A stretch of DNA of 64,000 nt. It comes from Streptomyces rhizoryzae (lineage in GTDB: Bacteria; Actinomycetota; Actinomycetes; Streptomycetales; Streptomycetaceae). Shown piece after piece: positions 7,443 through 16,517 of the stretch. The stretch is from the NCBI RefSeq assembly GCF_023155275.1, contig NZ_JALMUV010000001.1, positions 1 to 64,000 on the forward strand, read 5' to 3'. The notes beneath the pieces are model-generated. The model was not told the DNA's origin, did not search any database, and saw only the letters and a list, made by a program, of their open reading frames with translations. The translations under genes were made by a program, and so were the position numbers. Position 1 is the stretch's first letter, and each line of letters opens with the position of its first letter.

Positions 7443-8456
7443 TCAGACCGTCGGTGCGGCCACCGGCCCCTGCATCTGCTCGCTGATCCAGTGCAGCGAA
7501 TCGGCCATCTTCTTGATGTAGGTGTGACCGCTGTGCACGCCGTCCGGTATCTCGAAGAGCGTGGAGTGGACCGGCCCGCGGGGCCCGTCGGTCCAGCCGC
7601 TGATGAACCGCTTCACATCCGGCACCGCGGCCTCCTTGCTGCCGAGTTCGAAGGCCAGGTAGACCTGCGGCCCGCCGCGCGCGGCCAGCTGCCGCGCCAG
7701 GCGCCGCGGGTCGTTGGCCAGCTTCTCGGCCGGGTGCCCCCGCCACAGCGGCGAATCCGGCGCGGTGTCCGGCCCGTTGACGATCGCCGCCTTGAACCGC
7801 TGCGGCTCCTTGAGCACCGCCTTCAGCGCCGCGAACCCGCCCGAGGAGGACCCCATGAACGCCCAGCCGTCCCGCGTCCCGTACGTACGGAAGTTGGCCC
7901 GGGCGAACGCCGGCACGTCCTCGGTCAGCCAGCTGCCCATCTTCGGCTGCCCGGGGATGTCGCTGCCGTCGTAGTACGTCTTGCGCGGATTGAGGACCGG
8001 CATCACCAGGATGAACGGCAGCGTCTTGCCCTCCTGCGACCACTGGGCGAGCCGCTCCTCCAGCGCGAACGGCGCGTCCGCCCAGTAGTTGGACGGGTAC
8101 CCCCAGGCGCCCGGCAGCGCGATCAGCACCGGGAAGCCGCTCTTGGCGTACCGCGGCTGGTCGTACTGCGGCGGCACCCACGCCCAGATGTCACCGGTGT
8201 AGCCGGACACCCGGCCGTGCCACCGGGTGCGCACCACACGGGTCCCGTCGTCCCCGGTCGTGCGGTACGTGGTGAACACCGAACGCGGGCCCTGCGGCGG
8301 CACCATCCGGGGCCGGCCGTTGACGGCGTCCGCCGCGTGGGCGCGCAGCCGCGGCACGTCCGACGCGTCCACGACGTCCTGCCCCGGGCCGCCGCAACCG
8401 GCCAACAGCCCCAGGGCCACCACACTCACCGCAGCTCGGACGCGCAGGGACTTCAT
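7443..8456 (-). CDS. secreted esterase/antigen-85-type alpha/beta-hydrolase lipoprotein, copy A
   Basis: The protein has 337 residues: a signal peptide with lipobox LLAG-C21, then an esterase-D/mycolyltransferase-like alpha/beta-hydrolase. The nucleophile elbow is GSSSG (202-206, Ser204) in the segment AFMGSSSGGF. The segments YAKSGFPVLIALPG and DGSDIPGQPKMG are shared almost word for word with the lipoprotein at 44378-45403. GAGGAGA stands seven bases before the ATG at 8456. Expected location is the outer face of the cytoplasmic membrane. Actinomycete members include trehalose mycolyltransferases, but Streptomyces has no mycolic acids, so the substrate is unknown. Confidence 0.85.
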   Translation of the reverse strand: MKSLRVRAAVSVVALGLLAGCGGPGQDVVDASDVPRLRAHAADAVNGRPRMVPPQGPRSVFTTYRTTGDDGTRVVRTRWHGRVSGYTGDIWAWVPPQYDQPRYAKSGFPVLIALPGAWGYPSNYWADAPFALEERLAQWSQEGKTLPFILVMPVLNPRKTYYDGSDIPGQPKMGSWLTEDVPAFARANFRTYGTRDGWAFMGSSSGGFAALKAVLKEPQRFKAAIVNGPDTAPDSPLWRGHPAEKLANDPRRLARQLAARGGPQVYLAFELGSKEAAVPDVKRFISGWTDGPRGPVHSTLFEIPDGVHSGHTYIKKMADSLHWISEQMQGPVAAPTV

Positions 8457-8750
8457 CGGGACGTTCTCCTCAGGCACTTGGGGCCGGCCGGGGCACCGCG
8501 CTGCCGCCGCGAAGCCGGTCGAAAGGGATAACGATAGGAGCGGCCGTTCCGCGGCCCGACGCCGCCCCGCCCTTCGTGACCTGGGGTTTATCGTTCTGTG
8601 TCAGCACCAAGACGAACGGCCTCGTCAAACGGCCCGCACGTGTTTCCCCCTAACGGTGAACCCCAGCCGCTGTTTACCCGGCGGTCGGTTCTGGCATCGT
8701 GGGTCACTCCTGGGAAGTGCGCGGCGCTGTGCCGCGGTGGGGGATGACCG
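8457..8750. other. divergent promoter region
   Basis: These 294 bases separate the minus-strand lipoprotein from the plus-strand ATPase. AACGATA near 8529 and its inverted match TATCGTT near 8591 are about 60 bp apart and could be paired half-sites; otherwise no element is clear. Confidence 0.35.
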
Positions 8751-10679
8751 ATGACCGCGTGGGCCGATCACGGGCCGCTGCCCGGCGTAGTGGGGCGAGC
8801 GGCCGAGCACGACCTGGTGGCCGGACTGCTGGGCACGGCCGCACCGGTCACGCTCACCGGGCCGGCGGGGGTGGGCAAGAGCCTGCTGGCCCGGGCCGTC
8901 CTGGAGGCGCACCTCCCGGGCCGCCCGGACGCCGTCCTGCGGATCCCCTGCTGGGACGGGCTGACCGCACCGGAGCTGACCGGCGCGCTGCGCGCCGCCG
9001 CGGGCCTGCCGCCCGGCACCCCCCTCACCGCCTTCGCCGCGCACTGCCGCGCCCACCGCCTGGTCCTCCTGCTCGACGACTGCGACCCGCTCCTGGAGCC
9101 GTGCGCGCACCTGGTCCGCCGGCTGCTGCGGGCGGAAGCGGACCTGCGGATCGTGGCGACCGCCCGCCGCCCCCTGGGCCTGCCCACGGAACGGGTGGTT
9201 CCGCTCGCGCCCCTGCCGGTGACGCTCGCCGAGGGCGTCACCGGCCCGGCCGTCGAACTCCTCGCCGCGCGCACCGGCCCCGCCGCCCCCGAACTCCTGG
9301 TCGCGGTCTGCCGGGCGGTGGAGGGCTGCCCACTGGGCATCGGGCTGGCCGCCCGGCAGCTGGACCGGATGCCGCTGGCCGAACTGGCCGCCCGGCTGGC
9401 AGCGGAGGGCCCGCTGCACTGCTCCGGCCCCTCCCCCACCGCCCGCCACACCTCCCTGTACGCCGCGCACGCCGCGGGCTACACCCTCTGCTCCCCGCTG
9501 GACCGCCGGGTCTGGGCCCGCCTGTCGGTCCTGCCCGGGGACTTCGACCCCTGGCTGGCGGGGTGCGTCTGTGCCAGCAGTGACGTTCCTGCTGCCGCCG
9601 TCGAGGGCGCCCTCGAACGCCTCCGCACCGCCTCCGTCCTCGAACGCGTACGGGACGCCGCCCCCGGTCCGGGCCCCGAGCTGCCGCCCCGCTACCGGCT
9701 GCCGCGCGGCGCCCGGGACTTCGGCCGCACGCGGCTGCGCGAGGCCGGCGACGAGGCCGGGGCGCTGCGCCGCTTCCGGCAGGCGTGCGCGGCCCTCGCC
9801 GCCGAGGCCCAGATCACCTGGCAGGGCACCGGCCAGCAGCTCGCCGTCCGCCTCGTCGAGGACGAGCGGCACCACCTCGACGCGGCGCTCACCCGGCCCC
9901 CGCTGGACGCCGACGACGCGCTGGGCGCCCTGGAGATCGCGGTCTCCCTGTGGTTCCAGTGGGCGGCCTGCGGCTACCGCCGCGAAGGCCGCGCCCATCT
10001 GGACCGGCTGCTGCTGCACTCCCCCGGGGACACCGCGGTGCGCGCCCGCGCGCTGTGGCTGGCCGGCTACCTCGCCGCCCAGGAGAACGCCCCCGACGCC
10101 GCGGAGCCCCTCCTCTCCCAGGCGTGGGCGGCGGCCGTGATGCACGCGGACACCGACGGCCTGGCCCGGATCGCGCACGCCCACGCGATCCTCGCCCTCT
10201 ACCGCGAGGACACCACGACCGCCGTGGCCTGCCTGGAGGAGGCGGTCCGGCACACCTTCCGCGACCCGTGGTTCGGCCCCGGCCCCGCGCACAGCTGGGC
10301 CCTGCTCGCCATCGCCCTCGCCCCGTCCGACGCGCCCCGGGCCCGGGCCGCGGCCCGCCGCGCCTGGGACGCCCGCCACTCCGACGGCGACTTCTGGCTG
10401 CACTCGACGATCCTCTACGCCCGCGCGCTCATCGCCCGCGCCCACGGCGATCCGGCCACCGCCCTCCGCGCCTGCCGCAAGGCCCTGGTCGCCAAGAAGC
10501 TGATCGGCGACCCGCTGTTCATCGCGGGCGCCCGCACCATACTGGCCGGCCTCCGCCGCGGCGTCCGCACCATCCCTCCGGCCGCCGTACCCGGCGCCGC
10601 CGAACCCCGCTGGTGGCATCGCCCCACCTCCGGCACGAACCGCCGACCGTTCTTCTCCCGGCCGCGGATGGGGGGTTGA
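8751..10679 (+). CDS. STAND-type (AfsR/NB-ARC-like) ATPase without a DNA-binding domain
   Basis: The protein has 642 residues. The N-terminal 300 form an NB-ARC/AfsR-like nucleotide-binding module with Walker A GPAGVGKS (37-44), Walker B LVLLLDD (104-110) and a sensor-like RIVATARRPLGL. After it come a winged-helix-like region and then Ala/Arg-rich paired helices typical of TPR repeats (about 380-600). Full AfsR/SARP and LuxR-LAL regulators share this core, but no SARP winged helix precedes it and no LuxR helix-turn-helix follows it. It may regulate through protein contacts. GGTGGGGG precedes the ATG. It stands alone, with no operon partners. Confidence 0.75.
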   Translation: MTAWADHGPLPGVVGRAAEHDLVAGLLGTAAPVTLTGPAGVGKSLLARAVLEAHLPGRPDAVLRIPCWDGLTAPELTGALRAAAGLPPGTPLTAFAAHCRAHRLVLLLDDCDPLLEPCAHLVRRLLRAEADLRIVATARRPLGLPTERVVPLAPLPVTLAEGVTGPAVELLAARTGPAAPELLVAVCRAVEGCPLGIGLAARQLDRMPLAELAARLAAEGPLHCSGPSPTARHTSLYAAHAAGYTLCSPLDRRVWARLSVLPGDFDPWLAGCVCASSDVPAAAVEGALERLRTASVLERVRDAAPGPGPELPPRYRLPRGARDFGRTRLREAGDEAGALRRFRQACAALAAEAQITWQGTGQQLAVRLVEDERHHLDAALTRPPLDADDALGALEIAVSLWFQWAACGYRREGRAHLDRLLLHSPGDTAVRARALWLAGYLAAQENAPDAAEPLLSQAWAAAVMHADTDGLARIAHAHAILALYREDTTTAVACLEEAVRHTFRDPWFGPGPAHSWALLAIALAPSDAPRARAAARRAWDARHSDGDFWLHSTILYARALIARAHGDPATALRACRKALVAKKLIGDPLFIAGARTILAGLRRGVRTIPPAAVPGAAEPRWWHRPTSGTNRRPFFSRPRMGG

Positions 10680-11053
10680 GGCAGGCGCACCCTTGGGGGC
10701 GGGGCTTGAGGGAGCCAGGGCGTTGGGGCCTGGGGCCTGGGGCCTGGGGGCCGGGGCCTGCCTTGAGGGGGCCGGGCTGGTGGGGCGGGGCACTGGGCGC
10801 CCTGTCGGCGCGGCGCCGGCCGGCGCCGCGCGGGACCTCCGCCGGTGCCGCACCGGGGCCTCCGCCGCTCCCGCACCGGCCCGACGCCGCACTGGGCCCC
10901 GCCTTTCCCTGACGGGCCCCCGCCTTTCCCTGACGGGCCCCCGCCTCTCCCGGAGCACCCACTCCCCCGCTGCCCACCCCACCCGGCACTGTCGGTGACG
11001 CCCCGCTCGCGCTGCGGATGCGCCCGGCAACCCCCCGCCGCATCCTGGAACGC
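10680..11053. repeat. G-rich repeats, palindrome and 21-bp direct repeats
   Basis: This is a non-coding stretch of 374 bases. GGGGCCT is repeated in tandem around 10726-10750, with runs of G on the plus strand. A perfect 24-bp palindrome lies at 10808-10831 and could terminate the ATPase transcript. A 21-bp unit (CGCCTTTCCCTGACGGGCCC plus C) occurs twice, with a third partial copy, at 10900-10950. Confidence 0.7.
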
Positions 11054-11263
11054 ATGAAGCGTGCCCCCGTCATCGTGCACCCGCCCTCCACCGGCGGCCG
11101 CCGCGTCACGCTCCACGGCCAGGACCTGGGCCGCGCCCGGCGGCCCGGCGACGTGGCCGCGATCCTCCGCCGGGCCGGATTCACCACCAGCCGCTTCGTC
11201 TGGGACGACACCGGCCTCATCGAATGGCGCGCCGGCGGCCCGGACACGTGGTTCATGCCGTAG
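11054..11263 (+). CDS. small conserved hypothetical protein
   Basis: The product is 69 residues: a basic start (MKRAPVIVHPPS), then a Gly-Arg-Arg turn, and the C-terminal end LIEWRAGGPDTWFMP. The pattern of one beta-rich N-terminal half followed by a helix (DVAAILRRAGF) looks like a small folded protein, and similar short proteins occur in Streptomyces. No function is known to me. The start at 11054 is chosen over 11018 because the protein pattern begins there, although the ribosome site is weak. Confidence 0.5.
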   Translation: MKRAPVIVHPPSTGGRRVTLHGQDLGRARRPGDVAAILRRAGFTTSRFVWDDTGLIEWRAGGPDTWFMP

Positions 11264-11449
11264 ACGAGGGCCCGCAGGGACCCGGATGGGAGTCCTGGCG
11301 GGGGTTCGGGGCGTTTCGGGCGTCGCAGCGAGGTCGCACAGCAGCCCACTCGACGGGGCTGGCGGCCGGCGGCCGCGGCTCCTGGCCGGACCAGCCGGCT
11401 GCGGACCGCGACCTGCGACGGTTCCGCTCAGTGCTCAGCCCAGGACAAA

Positions 11450-11477
11450 GGCCGGCCGACGTCGCCGTCGGCCGGCC
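11450..11477. terminator. perfect 12-bp hairpin
   Basis: A perfect 12-bp stem pairs 11450-11461 with 11466-11477 around a TCGC tetraloop. It stands between the small plus-strand gene and the end of the minus-strand DedA gene and could serve both. The rest of 11264-11552 shows nothing else apart from a second, weaker GC hairpin just after the DedA stop. Confidence 0.75.
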
Positions 11478-11552
11478 CTACCCGCGACCGGCTCCGTAGA
11501 ACCGGCCGCGGCGGTGAGTCCTGAGGGGTCGGCGGCGGGTCGCCGCCGGTCG

Positions 11553-12227
11553 TCAGTCGCTCGTGGTCGTCGCGGCGACCGGGGACTCGGCCCCCGCTTC
11601 CGCCTCCGCCGCCTCGCGCGCCGCGGCGGCCTTCTTGGCCCGGTACTTCATGAGCAGGAACGACCCGATGCCGAAGAGCGCCGCGGCGACCAGGCCCCAC
11701 GTCGAGAAGCGCTTGAGCCAGGGTTCGGCGACGAGACCGACGGTATAGATCAGGGCGGTGGTACCGCCGGCCCAGATGATCCCGCCGAGGACGTTGGCGA
11801 TCAGGAACTTCCAGTACGGCATCTTCAGCACACCGGCGAGCGGCCCGGCGAAGATCCGCAGCAGCGCGATGAACCGGCCGAAGAAGACCGCCCACATCCC
11901 CCACTTGTCGAACTTGGCCTCCGCCATGGCGACGTGGTCGGGACCGAAGTGCTTGGGGAACTTCCGGCCGGCCCAGACCAGCAGCGGCTTACCGCCCTTG
12001 CGCCCGATCAGGTAACCGATGGAGTCGCCGATGATCGCGCCGGCAGAGGCGCAGGCGCCCAGCACGTAGGGGTTGATGTGATCCTGCGTCGCGGCCAGGA
12101 TCGACGCGCTGACCAGGACGATCTCACCGGGGAGCGGAATGCCCAAGCTCTCCAGTCCGATGACCAGCCCCACGAGGAGGTAGACGCTCACGGCGGGTAC
12201 CGTCGCCAGCCATTCCTGGATGTGCAA
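11553..12227 (-). CDS. DedA family (SNARE-associated type) membrane protein
   Basis: The protein has 224 residues and four to five membrane segments. The DedA signature is present: the re-entrant segment LGIPLPGEIVLVSAS near the N-terminus and the FGRFIALLRIFAGPLAGVL motif with conserved Arg residues in the middle. DedA proteins are thought to flip or distribute lipids, including undecaprenyl phosphate, in the cytoplasmic membrane. The only start with a good ribosome site (GGAGGAA) is a TTG at 12227; upstream in-frame sequence is Arg/Pro-rich and unlikely to be translated. The last 35 residues are Ala/Glu-rich. Confidence 0.9.
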   Translation of the reverse strand: MHIQEWLATVPAVSVYLLVGLVIGLESLGIPLPGEIVLVSASILAATQDHINPYVLGACASAGAIIGDSIGYLIGRKGGKPLLVWAGRKFPKHFGPDHVAMAEAKFDKWGMWAVFFGRFIALLRIFAGPLAGVLKMPYWKFLIANVLGGIIWAGGTTALIYTVGLVAEPWLKRFSTWGLVAAALFGIGSFLLMKYRAKKAAAAREAAEAEAGAESPVAATTTSD

Positions 12228-12507
12228 GGCCGCTTCCTCCGCTGGTGTAAGGCCCCCGTGGGCCGCTGCCCGGTGCCGCGCGCACCGATCGCTCGTTCCC
12301 GGGCGCGCTATAGCAGCACGCCCGGGAAGCGTACTCGATCGGGTGGCACGGACCGCGATTTCGCGGCGCACGGAGGTACATCTCCGCACCGCGCCATCCA
12401 GCGGCACCGCCCCGGTCTCCCACCGGCCGCTTCTCACCCACTCCGTACCGGGGCCCCACTCCCCTCACTCAGCGGCTTCGCTCAGCAGCTCACGCCCCGT
12501 CCGCTTC

Positions 12508-12978
12508 CTACCGGCCGTTCGGGCGCAGCGTCCAGACGATCGTCATCTCGCCCGTGACCGCGCCGTCACTGTCGCGCGTGATCTTGACCGCCACCGGGAA
12601 CTCCGGGCGCCCCCCGGCGTCCAGCTCGGCGATCACCTCGGATATCGGGCGGCCCAGCTCGGCGATGGCGGTGACCCCGCCCATCGCGAGCTTCTTGTAG
12701 CCGATCTCCGCGCCCACCGCCAGCGGGACCGCGCGGCCGAGCTGATCACCGAAGGCCGTCATCACGATCGCCCCGCTCGCCGACTCCGCGAGCGTGAACA
12801 TCGCACCGGCGTGCGGACCGCCGACGTGGTTGTGGAAGTCGGGCTGGTCGGGCATGCGGACCACGGCACGCTCGGCCGTGGTCTCGGTGAACTCGAGATT
12901 CAGGGTGCGGACCATCGGCACGGATGCCGCCATCATTTCGCCGATCGACGGCAGGGTCTCGGAGGACATACCCTCCAT
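12508..12978 (-). CDS. hotdog-fold thioesterase-like protein (DUF4442)
   Basis: This 156-residue protein has a hotdog fold resembling PaaI/DUF4442 thioesterases. Key segments are NHVGGPHAGAMFTLAESASG (64-83) and the central AEIGYKKLAMGGVTA. It probably hydrolyses or binds an acyl-CoA. It could start at 12978 or three codons later at 12969. A partial palindrome directly in front of the start may be an operator. Between this gene and DedA (12228-12507) I see only a possible -10 box. Confidence 0.8.
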   Translation of the reverse strand: MEGMSSETLPSIGEMMAASVPMVRTLNLEFTETTAERAVVRMPDQPDFHNHVGGPHAGAMFTLAESASGAIVMTAFGDQLGRAVPLAVGAEIGYKKLAMGGVTAIAELGRPISEVIAELDAGGRPEFPVAVKITRDSDGAVTGEMTIVWTLRPNGR

Positions 12979-12980
12979 GT

Positions 12981-12992
12981 TACCTAGCGGTA
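12981..12992. promoter_or_regulatory. possible operator TACCTAGCGGTA
   Basis: TACC and GGTA form inverted arms around a 4-base centre immediately upstream of the thioesterase-like start codon. The TACC/GGTA symmetry resembles sites of TetR-family lipid regulators. No regulator gene is adjacent. Confidence 0.35.
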
Positions 12993-13473
12993 GCTTAGCT
13001 GTGAAGCCCCCACCCCCTTCATCCCACGTCCGGGACCGCGTACGGCTCCCCTCCCCCAACACCCCGCCGAAAACCGGGTGTTGCCGACCCCTCACCCCTC
13101 CTATCGTGAACCCCCATGACGCGACGGGGGCGAACGGACCGCAGACACCACACCCGACCCCAGCCACACGGGACCGCCCACCGGCCTCCCCCCTCCCCTC
13201 CCCTCCTCCCTCTCCTCCCTCTGACCGCGGCCGCCGTAGCACGCCCGGAACCGCACCGTGCAGAACGAGGACCGACGCAGCGGACGTTCCGGATACCGCA
13301 GCACGCTCCCGGGACCGCCGAACCGACCCTCGGAACGCCACCGCCCGCCCCCGGAACACCGAAGCGCACCAACCGGGCATCGAAGCGGGCCCCCGGGGTG
13401 CCTGGGCGCCTCGGCCGAATACCGAAGTGCGCCGGCGCACGCCACGTCCGCCCCGCCACCGGGGACGGCTCTG
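12993..13473. other. C-rich low-complexity region before the MFS gene
   Basis: These 480 bases are extremely C-rich on the plus strand, with degenerate repeats of a CGGAACnCC-like unit. The MFS reading frame stays open back to 13258 but would add a 72-residue Pro/Arg-rich extension, so this region is better taken as non-coding. Confidence 0.5.
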
Positions 13474-14754
13474 ATGCCGGCCCGCCCGGCGTGGGCGAGC
13501 CGCAACTTCCTCCTGCTCAGCGCCGCCACCGTGATCGCCGGCCTCGGCAACAGCGGAGCGCTGATCGCCACCTCGTTCGCGGTGCTGGACGCCGGCGGCT
13601 CCGCCACCGACGTCGGGCTGGTCTCCGCCGCCCGCACGGTCCCTCTCGTCCTCTTCCTTCTGATCGGCGGGGCCGTCGCCGACCGGCTCCCGCGGCACCG
13701 GGTCATGGTCGCGGCGAACACCCTCAACTGCCTGTCCCAGGGCCTGTTCGCACTGCTCGTGCTCTCCGGGGCAGCGCGGTTGTGGCAGATGGCGCTGCTG
13801 GCGGCGATCGGCGGCACCGGGCAGGCGTTCTTCGCCCCGGCCTCCGAGGGCATGATCCTCGCCAGCGTCTCCGGGGAGGGGTCCGGCCGGGCCTTCGCGG
13901 TGTTCCGGATCGGCGTGAACGGCGCGGCCATCGGGGGCGCGGCGCTCGGTGGTGCCCTGGTGTCCGCCGCCGGGCCGGGCTGGGTCCTGGCGGTCGACGC
14001 CACCGCCTTCGCCGCCGCGGCAGCGCTGCGCGGTCTCCTCGACGTCCGCGGCCTCCCGGACCGCGCGCCGAGCGGCGGGATCGTCAACGACCTGCGCGAC
14101 GGCTGGCGGGAGGTCACGCCCCGGCCCTGGCTGTGGGCGATCGTCGCCCAGTTCTCCGGCGTCAACGCGGTGGCCGTCACCGTCCAGTCGGTCTACGGGC
14201 CACTGGTCGCCAAGGACCACCTGGGCGGCGCCGGGCCCTGGGGACTGGCCCTGGCGGCCTTCGCCGTCGGCACCGCGACCGGCGCGCTGGTGATGACCCG
14301 CCGCACGCCGCGCCGCCTGCTGCTCACGGGCACGCTCTGCATCTTCCCGCTCGCCCTCCCCGCCGCCGCGCTCGCCGTACCGGTGCCGGCCGGCTGGCTC
14401 ACCGCGCTCATGCTCGGCACCGGCATCTCGGTCGAGGTCTTCGCGGTGACCTGGATGATGGCCCTCCATCAGGAGATCCCGGAGGAGAAGTTCTCCCGGG
14501 TGTCCTCCTACGACTGGCTCGGCTCCCTGGCGGGCGCCCCCGTTGCCACCGCGCTCGCCGGCCCCGCCCAGAACCTCATCGGCCGCCCCGCCGCCCTCTG
14601 GTCCTGCGCCGCCCTGATCACCCTCCTGACCGCAGCCGTCCTCTGCGTCCCCGACGTCCGCCACCTGACCCACCGCCCCCACCCTCCTTCCCTTCCCCTC
14701 CCCCACCCCCCTACCGAGAGCAACAAACAACCGGGAACGAATCACTCTCCGTAA
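13474..14754 (+). CDS. MFS transporter, EntS/DHA3-like exporter
   Basis: The protein has 426 residues and about 12 membrane segments. The loop GGAVADRLPRHRVMV between segments 2 and 3 is the MFS motif A (G-x-x-x-D-R-x-x-R). The order of segments and the phrase GTGQAFFAPASEGMI match the DHA3 group that contains EntS and macrolide exporters. The substrate is unknown. The ATG at 13474 gives a normal-length protein; its ribosome site (GGGGACGG) is only fair. The C-terminus is Pro/His-rich. The gene ends against a strong bidirectional hairpin. Confidence 0.88.
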   Translation: MPARPAWASRNFLLLSAATVIAGLGNSGALIATSFAVLDAGGSATDVGLVSAARTVPLVLFLLIGGAVADRLPRHRVMVAANTLNCLSQGLFALLVLSGAARLWQMALLAAIGGTGQAFFAPASEGMILASVSGEGSGRAFAVFRIGVNGAAIGGAALGGALVSAAGPGWVLAVDATAFAAAAALRGLLDVRGLPDRAPSGGIVNDLRDGWREVTPRPWLWAIVAQFSGVNAVAVTVQSVYGPLVAKDHLGGAGPWGLALAAFAVGTATGALVMTRRTPRRLLLTGTLCIFPLALPAAALAVPVPAGWLTALMLGTGISVEVFAVTWMMALHQEIPEEKFSRVSSYDWLGSLAGAPVATALAGPAQNLIGRPAALWSCAALITLLTAAVLCVPDVRHLTHRPHPPSLPLPHPPTESNKQPGTNHSP

Positions 14755-14945
14755 TCGTTGCCGTAAAAGGAAGAAAGGAAGCGGCGAAGAAGGCAAGCAG
14801 GCGACAGCGAAGAAGGGCAGGCGCCCCCAGCAAGCGGACACCAAGCACAAGCCCCAACGACACGAGGAAGCACCCAGCGGGCCCTCGCGCGTGACCATGA
14901 CCCGATCGCCCCGCCCCGGCCCCGCTGGCCTCGCCAACCCCGAAA

Positions 14946-14990
14946 CCCCGTCGGGTCCGCCAGCCCAGGGGCCTGGCGGACCCGGCGGGG
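14946..14990. terminator. 18-bp bidirectional terminator
   Basis: An 18-bp stem (14946-14963 with 14973-14990, one G-U pair) closes a 9-base loop between the convergent MFS and methyltransferase-fold genes. Just beyond it a 14-bp unit CTTGAGGAGACCGA is repeated at 15016-15043. The stretch 14755-14945 has no gene. Confidence 0.85.
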
Positions 14991-15056
14991 CCTCGGGAAA
15001 CGAAGACTGAGGAGGCTTGAGGAGACCGACTTGAGGAGACCGAGGAGGCCAGGGGA

Positions 15057-16268
15057 TCACTTAAGGCTGAACGCGCCGTCCGGCGGTTGCGGGGACGGGC
15101 GGGCTTCCGCGTCGGGCACCGGGGCCGCACCGGCGACCAGGCGTCGCAACGGAGCGCCGTGCTCGACCCGGGCCGGGAACGCGTCGGCGGCGGTGCGGCG
15201 GGCCAGGGCCGCGAGGGGGAGTTCCACCTGCGAGGCGAGGAGCACCGCATTGCCGAAACGGCGGCCGCGGAGCACGGAGGGCTCGGCGATCAGGGCAAGG
15301 TGAGTGAACGCCGTAGCGACGTTGGCGAGTTGACGGCGGAGGAAGTCGAAGGGGGCGCCGTCGGCGAGGTTCGCCGCGTAGAGGCCATGGGGCCGCAGTG
15401 CACGCGCGGCGGCGCGCGTGTACTCGACCGAGGTCAGCGACGCGGGCACCCGCGCGCCGCTGAAGACATCGGCCACGATGACATCGAACGCGGCCGGCGG
15501 CGCTGCCTCCAGGGCCGCGCGGGCGTCCTGGGCGTGCAGCGTGATGCCGGAGCTGTCGGGCAGCGGGAGGTGTTCGGTCACCAGGGCGAGCAGGCCGCGG
15601 TCGGCGTCGACCACGTCCTGGCGGGAGCGCGGGCGGGTCGCGGCGACGTAGCGGGGCAGAGTCAGCGCGCCCCCGCCAAGGTGCAGCACGTCGAGCGGCT
15701 GCCCCTCGGGCACGGCCTCGTCCAGGACGTGCGCGAGCCGGCGGACGTACTCGAACTCCAGGTGAGTGGGTGCGTCGAGGTCGACGTACGACTGGGGCGC
15801 GCCGTCCACCGTGAGCAGCCAAGCGCGGGGGCGGTCGATGTCCGGGAGGAGCTTGGCCATGCCGTAGTCGACGGGCTGGGTGAGGGGGAGGGGGTCGAGA
15901 GACTCAAGGGAATCGAGGGGGGCGTCGAGAGGGGCTGGGTCCTCGGATGGAACTGCGCCAGGGCTTGCACCTGGGCATGGGCCCGCCCTTCGGGGCGCGT
16001 CCGGGCCCCGGGACGGCGCCGGAGGCGAGGCAGGGTCCGCGGGAGGCGAGGCAGGGTCCGCGGGAGGCGCGGCAGAGTCAGCGGGGTCCGGGGAGATGTC
16101 GACCCCTCCGCGGTCGTCGGCCCCTCGGAAGCCGGCGGGGACCGCGGAGCTGTCGCCCCCTCGGGCGTCATCGGTCCCTCGGAGGTCGTCGGCGCCTCGG
16201 AGGTCGTCGGTCCCTCGGAGGTCGTCGGCTGCCGGGGTTCCGTCGGCCGCCGGTGGTTCGTCGTTCAC
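15057..16268 (-). CDS. spermidine-synthase-like (SAM-binding fold) protein with repetitive N-terminus
   Basis: The conserved part is the C-terminal 270 residues: a Rossmann methyltransferase fold of the spermidine synthase family, with LDVLHLGGGALTLPRYVA as the cofactor-binding loop and FDVIVADVFSGARVP as the DxFxG motif. The usual polyamine-site residues are not obvious, as in many actinobacterial fused or stand-alone homologues, so polyamine synthesis is not certain. The first 130 or so residues are low-complexity, with DDLRG and ADPASPP repeats. The GTG start at 16268 has no clear ribosome site; the frame is open to 16463, and translation might instead begin nearer the domain. Confidence 0.75.
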   Translation of the reverse strand: MNDEPPAADGTPAADDLRGTDDLRGADDLRGTDDARGGDSSAVPAGFRGADDRGGVDISPDPADSAAPPADPASPPADPASPPAPSRGPDAPRRAGPCPGASPGAVPSEDPAPLDAPLDSLESLDPLPLTQPVDYGMAKLLPDIDRPRAWLLTVDGAPQSYVDLDAPTHLEFEYVRRLAHVLDEAVPEGQPLDVLHLGGGALTLPRYVAATRPRSRQDVVDADRGLLALVTEHLPLPDSSGITLHAQDARAALEAAPPAAFDVIVADVFSGARVPASLTSVEYTRAAARALRPHGLYAANLADGAPFDFLRRQLANVATAFTHLALIAEPSVLRGRRFGNAVLLASQVELPLAALARRTAADAFPARVEHGAPLRRLVAGAAPVPDAEARPSPQPPDGAFSLK

Positions 16269-16332
16269 CAGGCCATTGTGCCGCCCGGGCCGTGGAGCAG
16301 CCCGGGCGGCAGTGGCCCCGGATGTCAGGGCA

Positions 16333-16352
16333 CGTGACCAAAGGTGGTCACG
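16333..16352. promoter_or_regulatory. perfect inverted repeat CGTGACCA-N4-TGGTCACG
   Basis: Eight-base perfect arms surround four bases, 65 bp upstream of the methyltransferase-fold gene's likely start. The symmetry and spacing look like a dimeric repressor site. Nothing else is clear in 16269-16517. Confidence 0.5.
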
Positions 16353-16517
16353 GCATCCCAAAGGGAGCCGGGCCCGTCCCGATGGCCGCCCCGGTGGTGG
16401 TCGCATCACCGGCGGTGGCGAGGCCATCAGGCGGGCGACGTCACCACGGCCGGGCCCGGTCACCGTCCGCTGACGTCACGTCATCACTGGACGGCTACCT
16501 CAACCGGCCCTGACCTT

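Noticed and set aside
13116..14894. Long plus-strand frame of 592 codons over the MFS gene
   Set aside because: It is a frame shadow: Arg/Pro/Gly-rich composition, no domain, and no ribosome site. The MFS frame has real membrane segments.
12508..15060. 850-codon minus-strand frame ending in the thioesterase-like protein
   Set aside because: Only the last 156 codons show protein character; the rest is antisense to the MFS gene and low-complexity.
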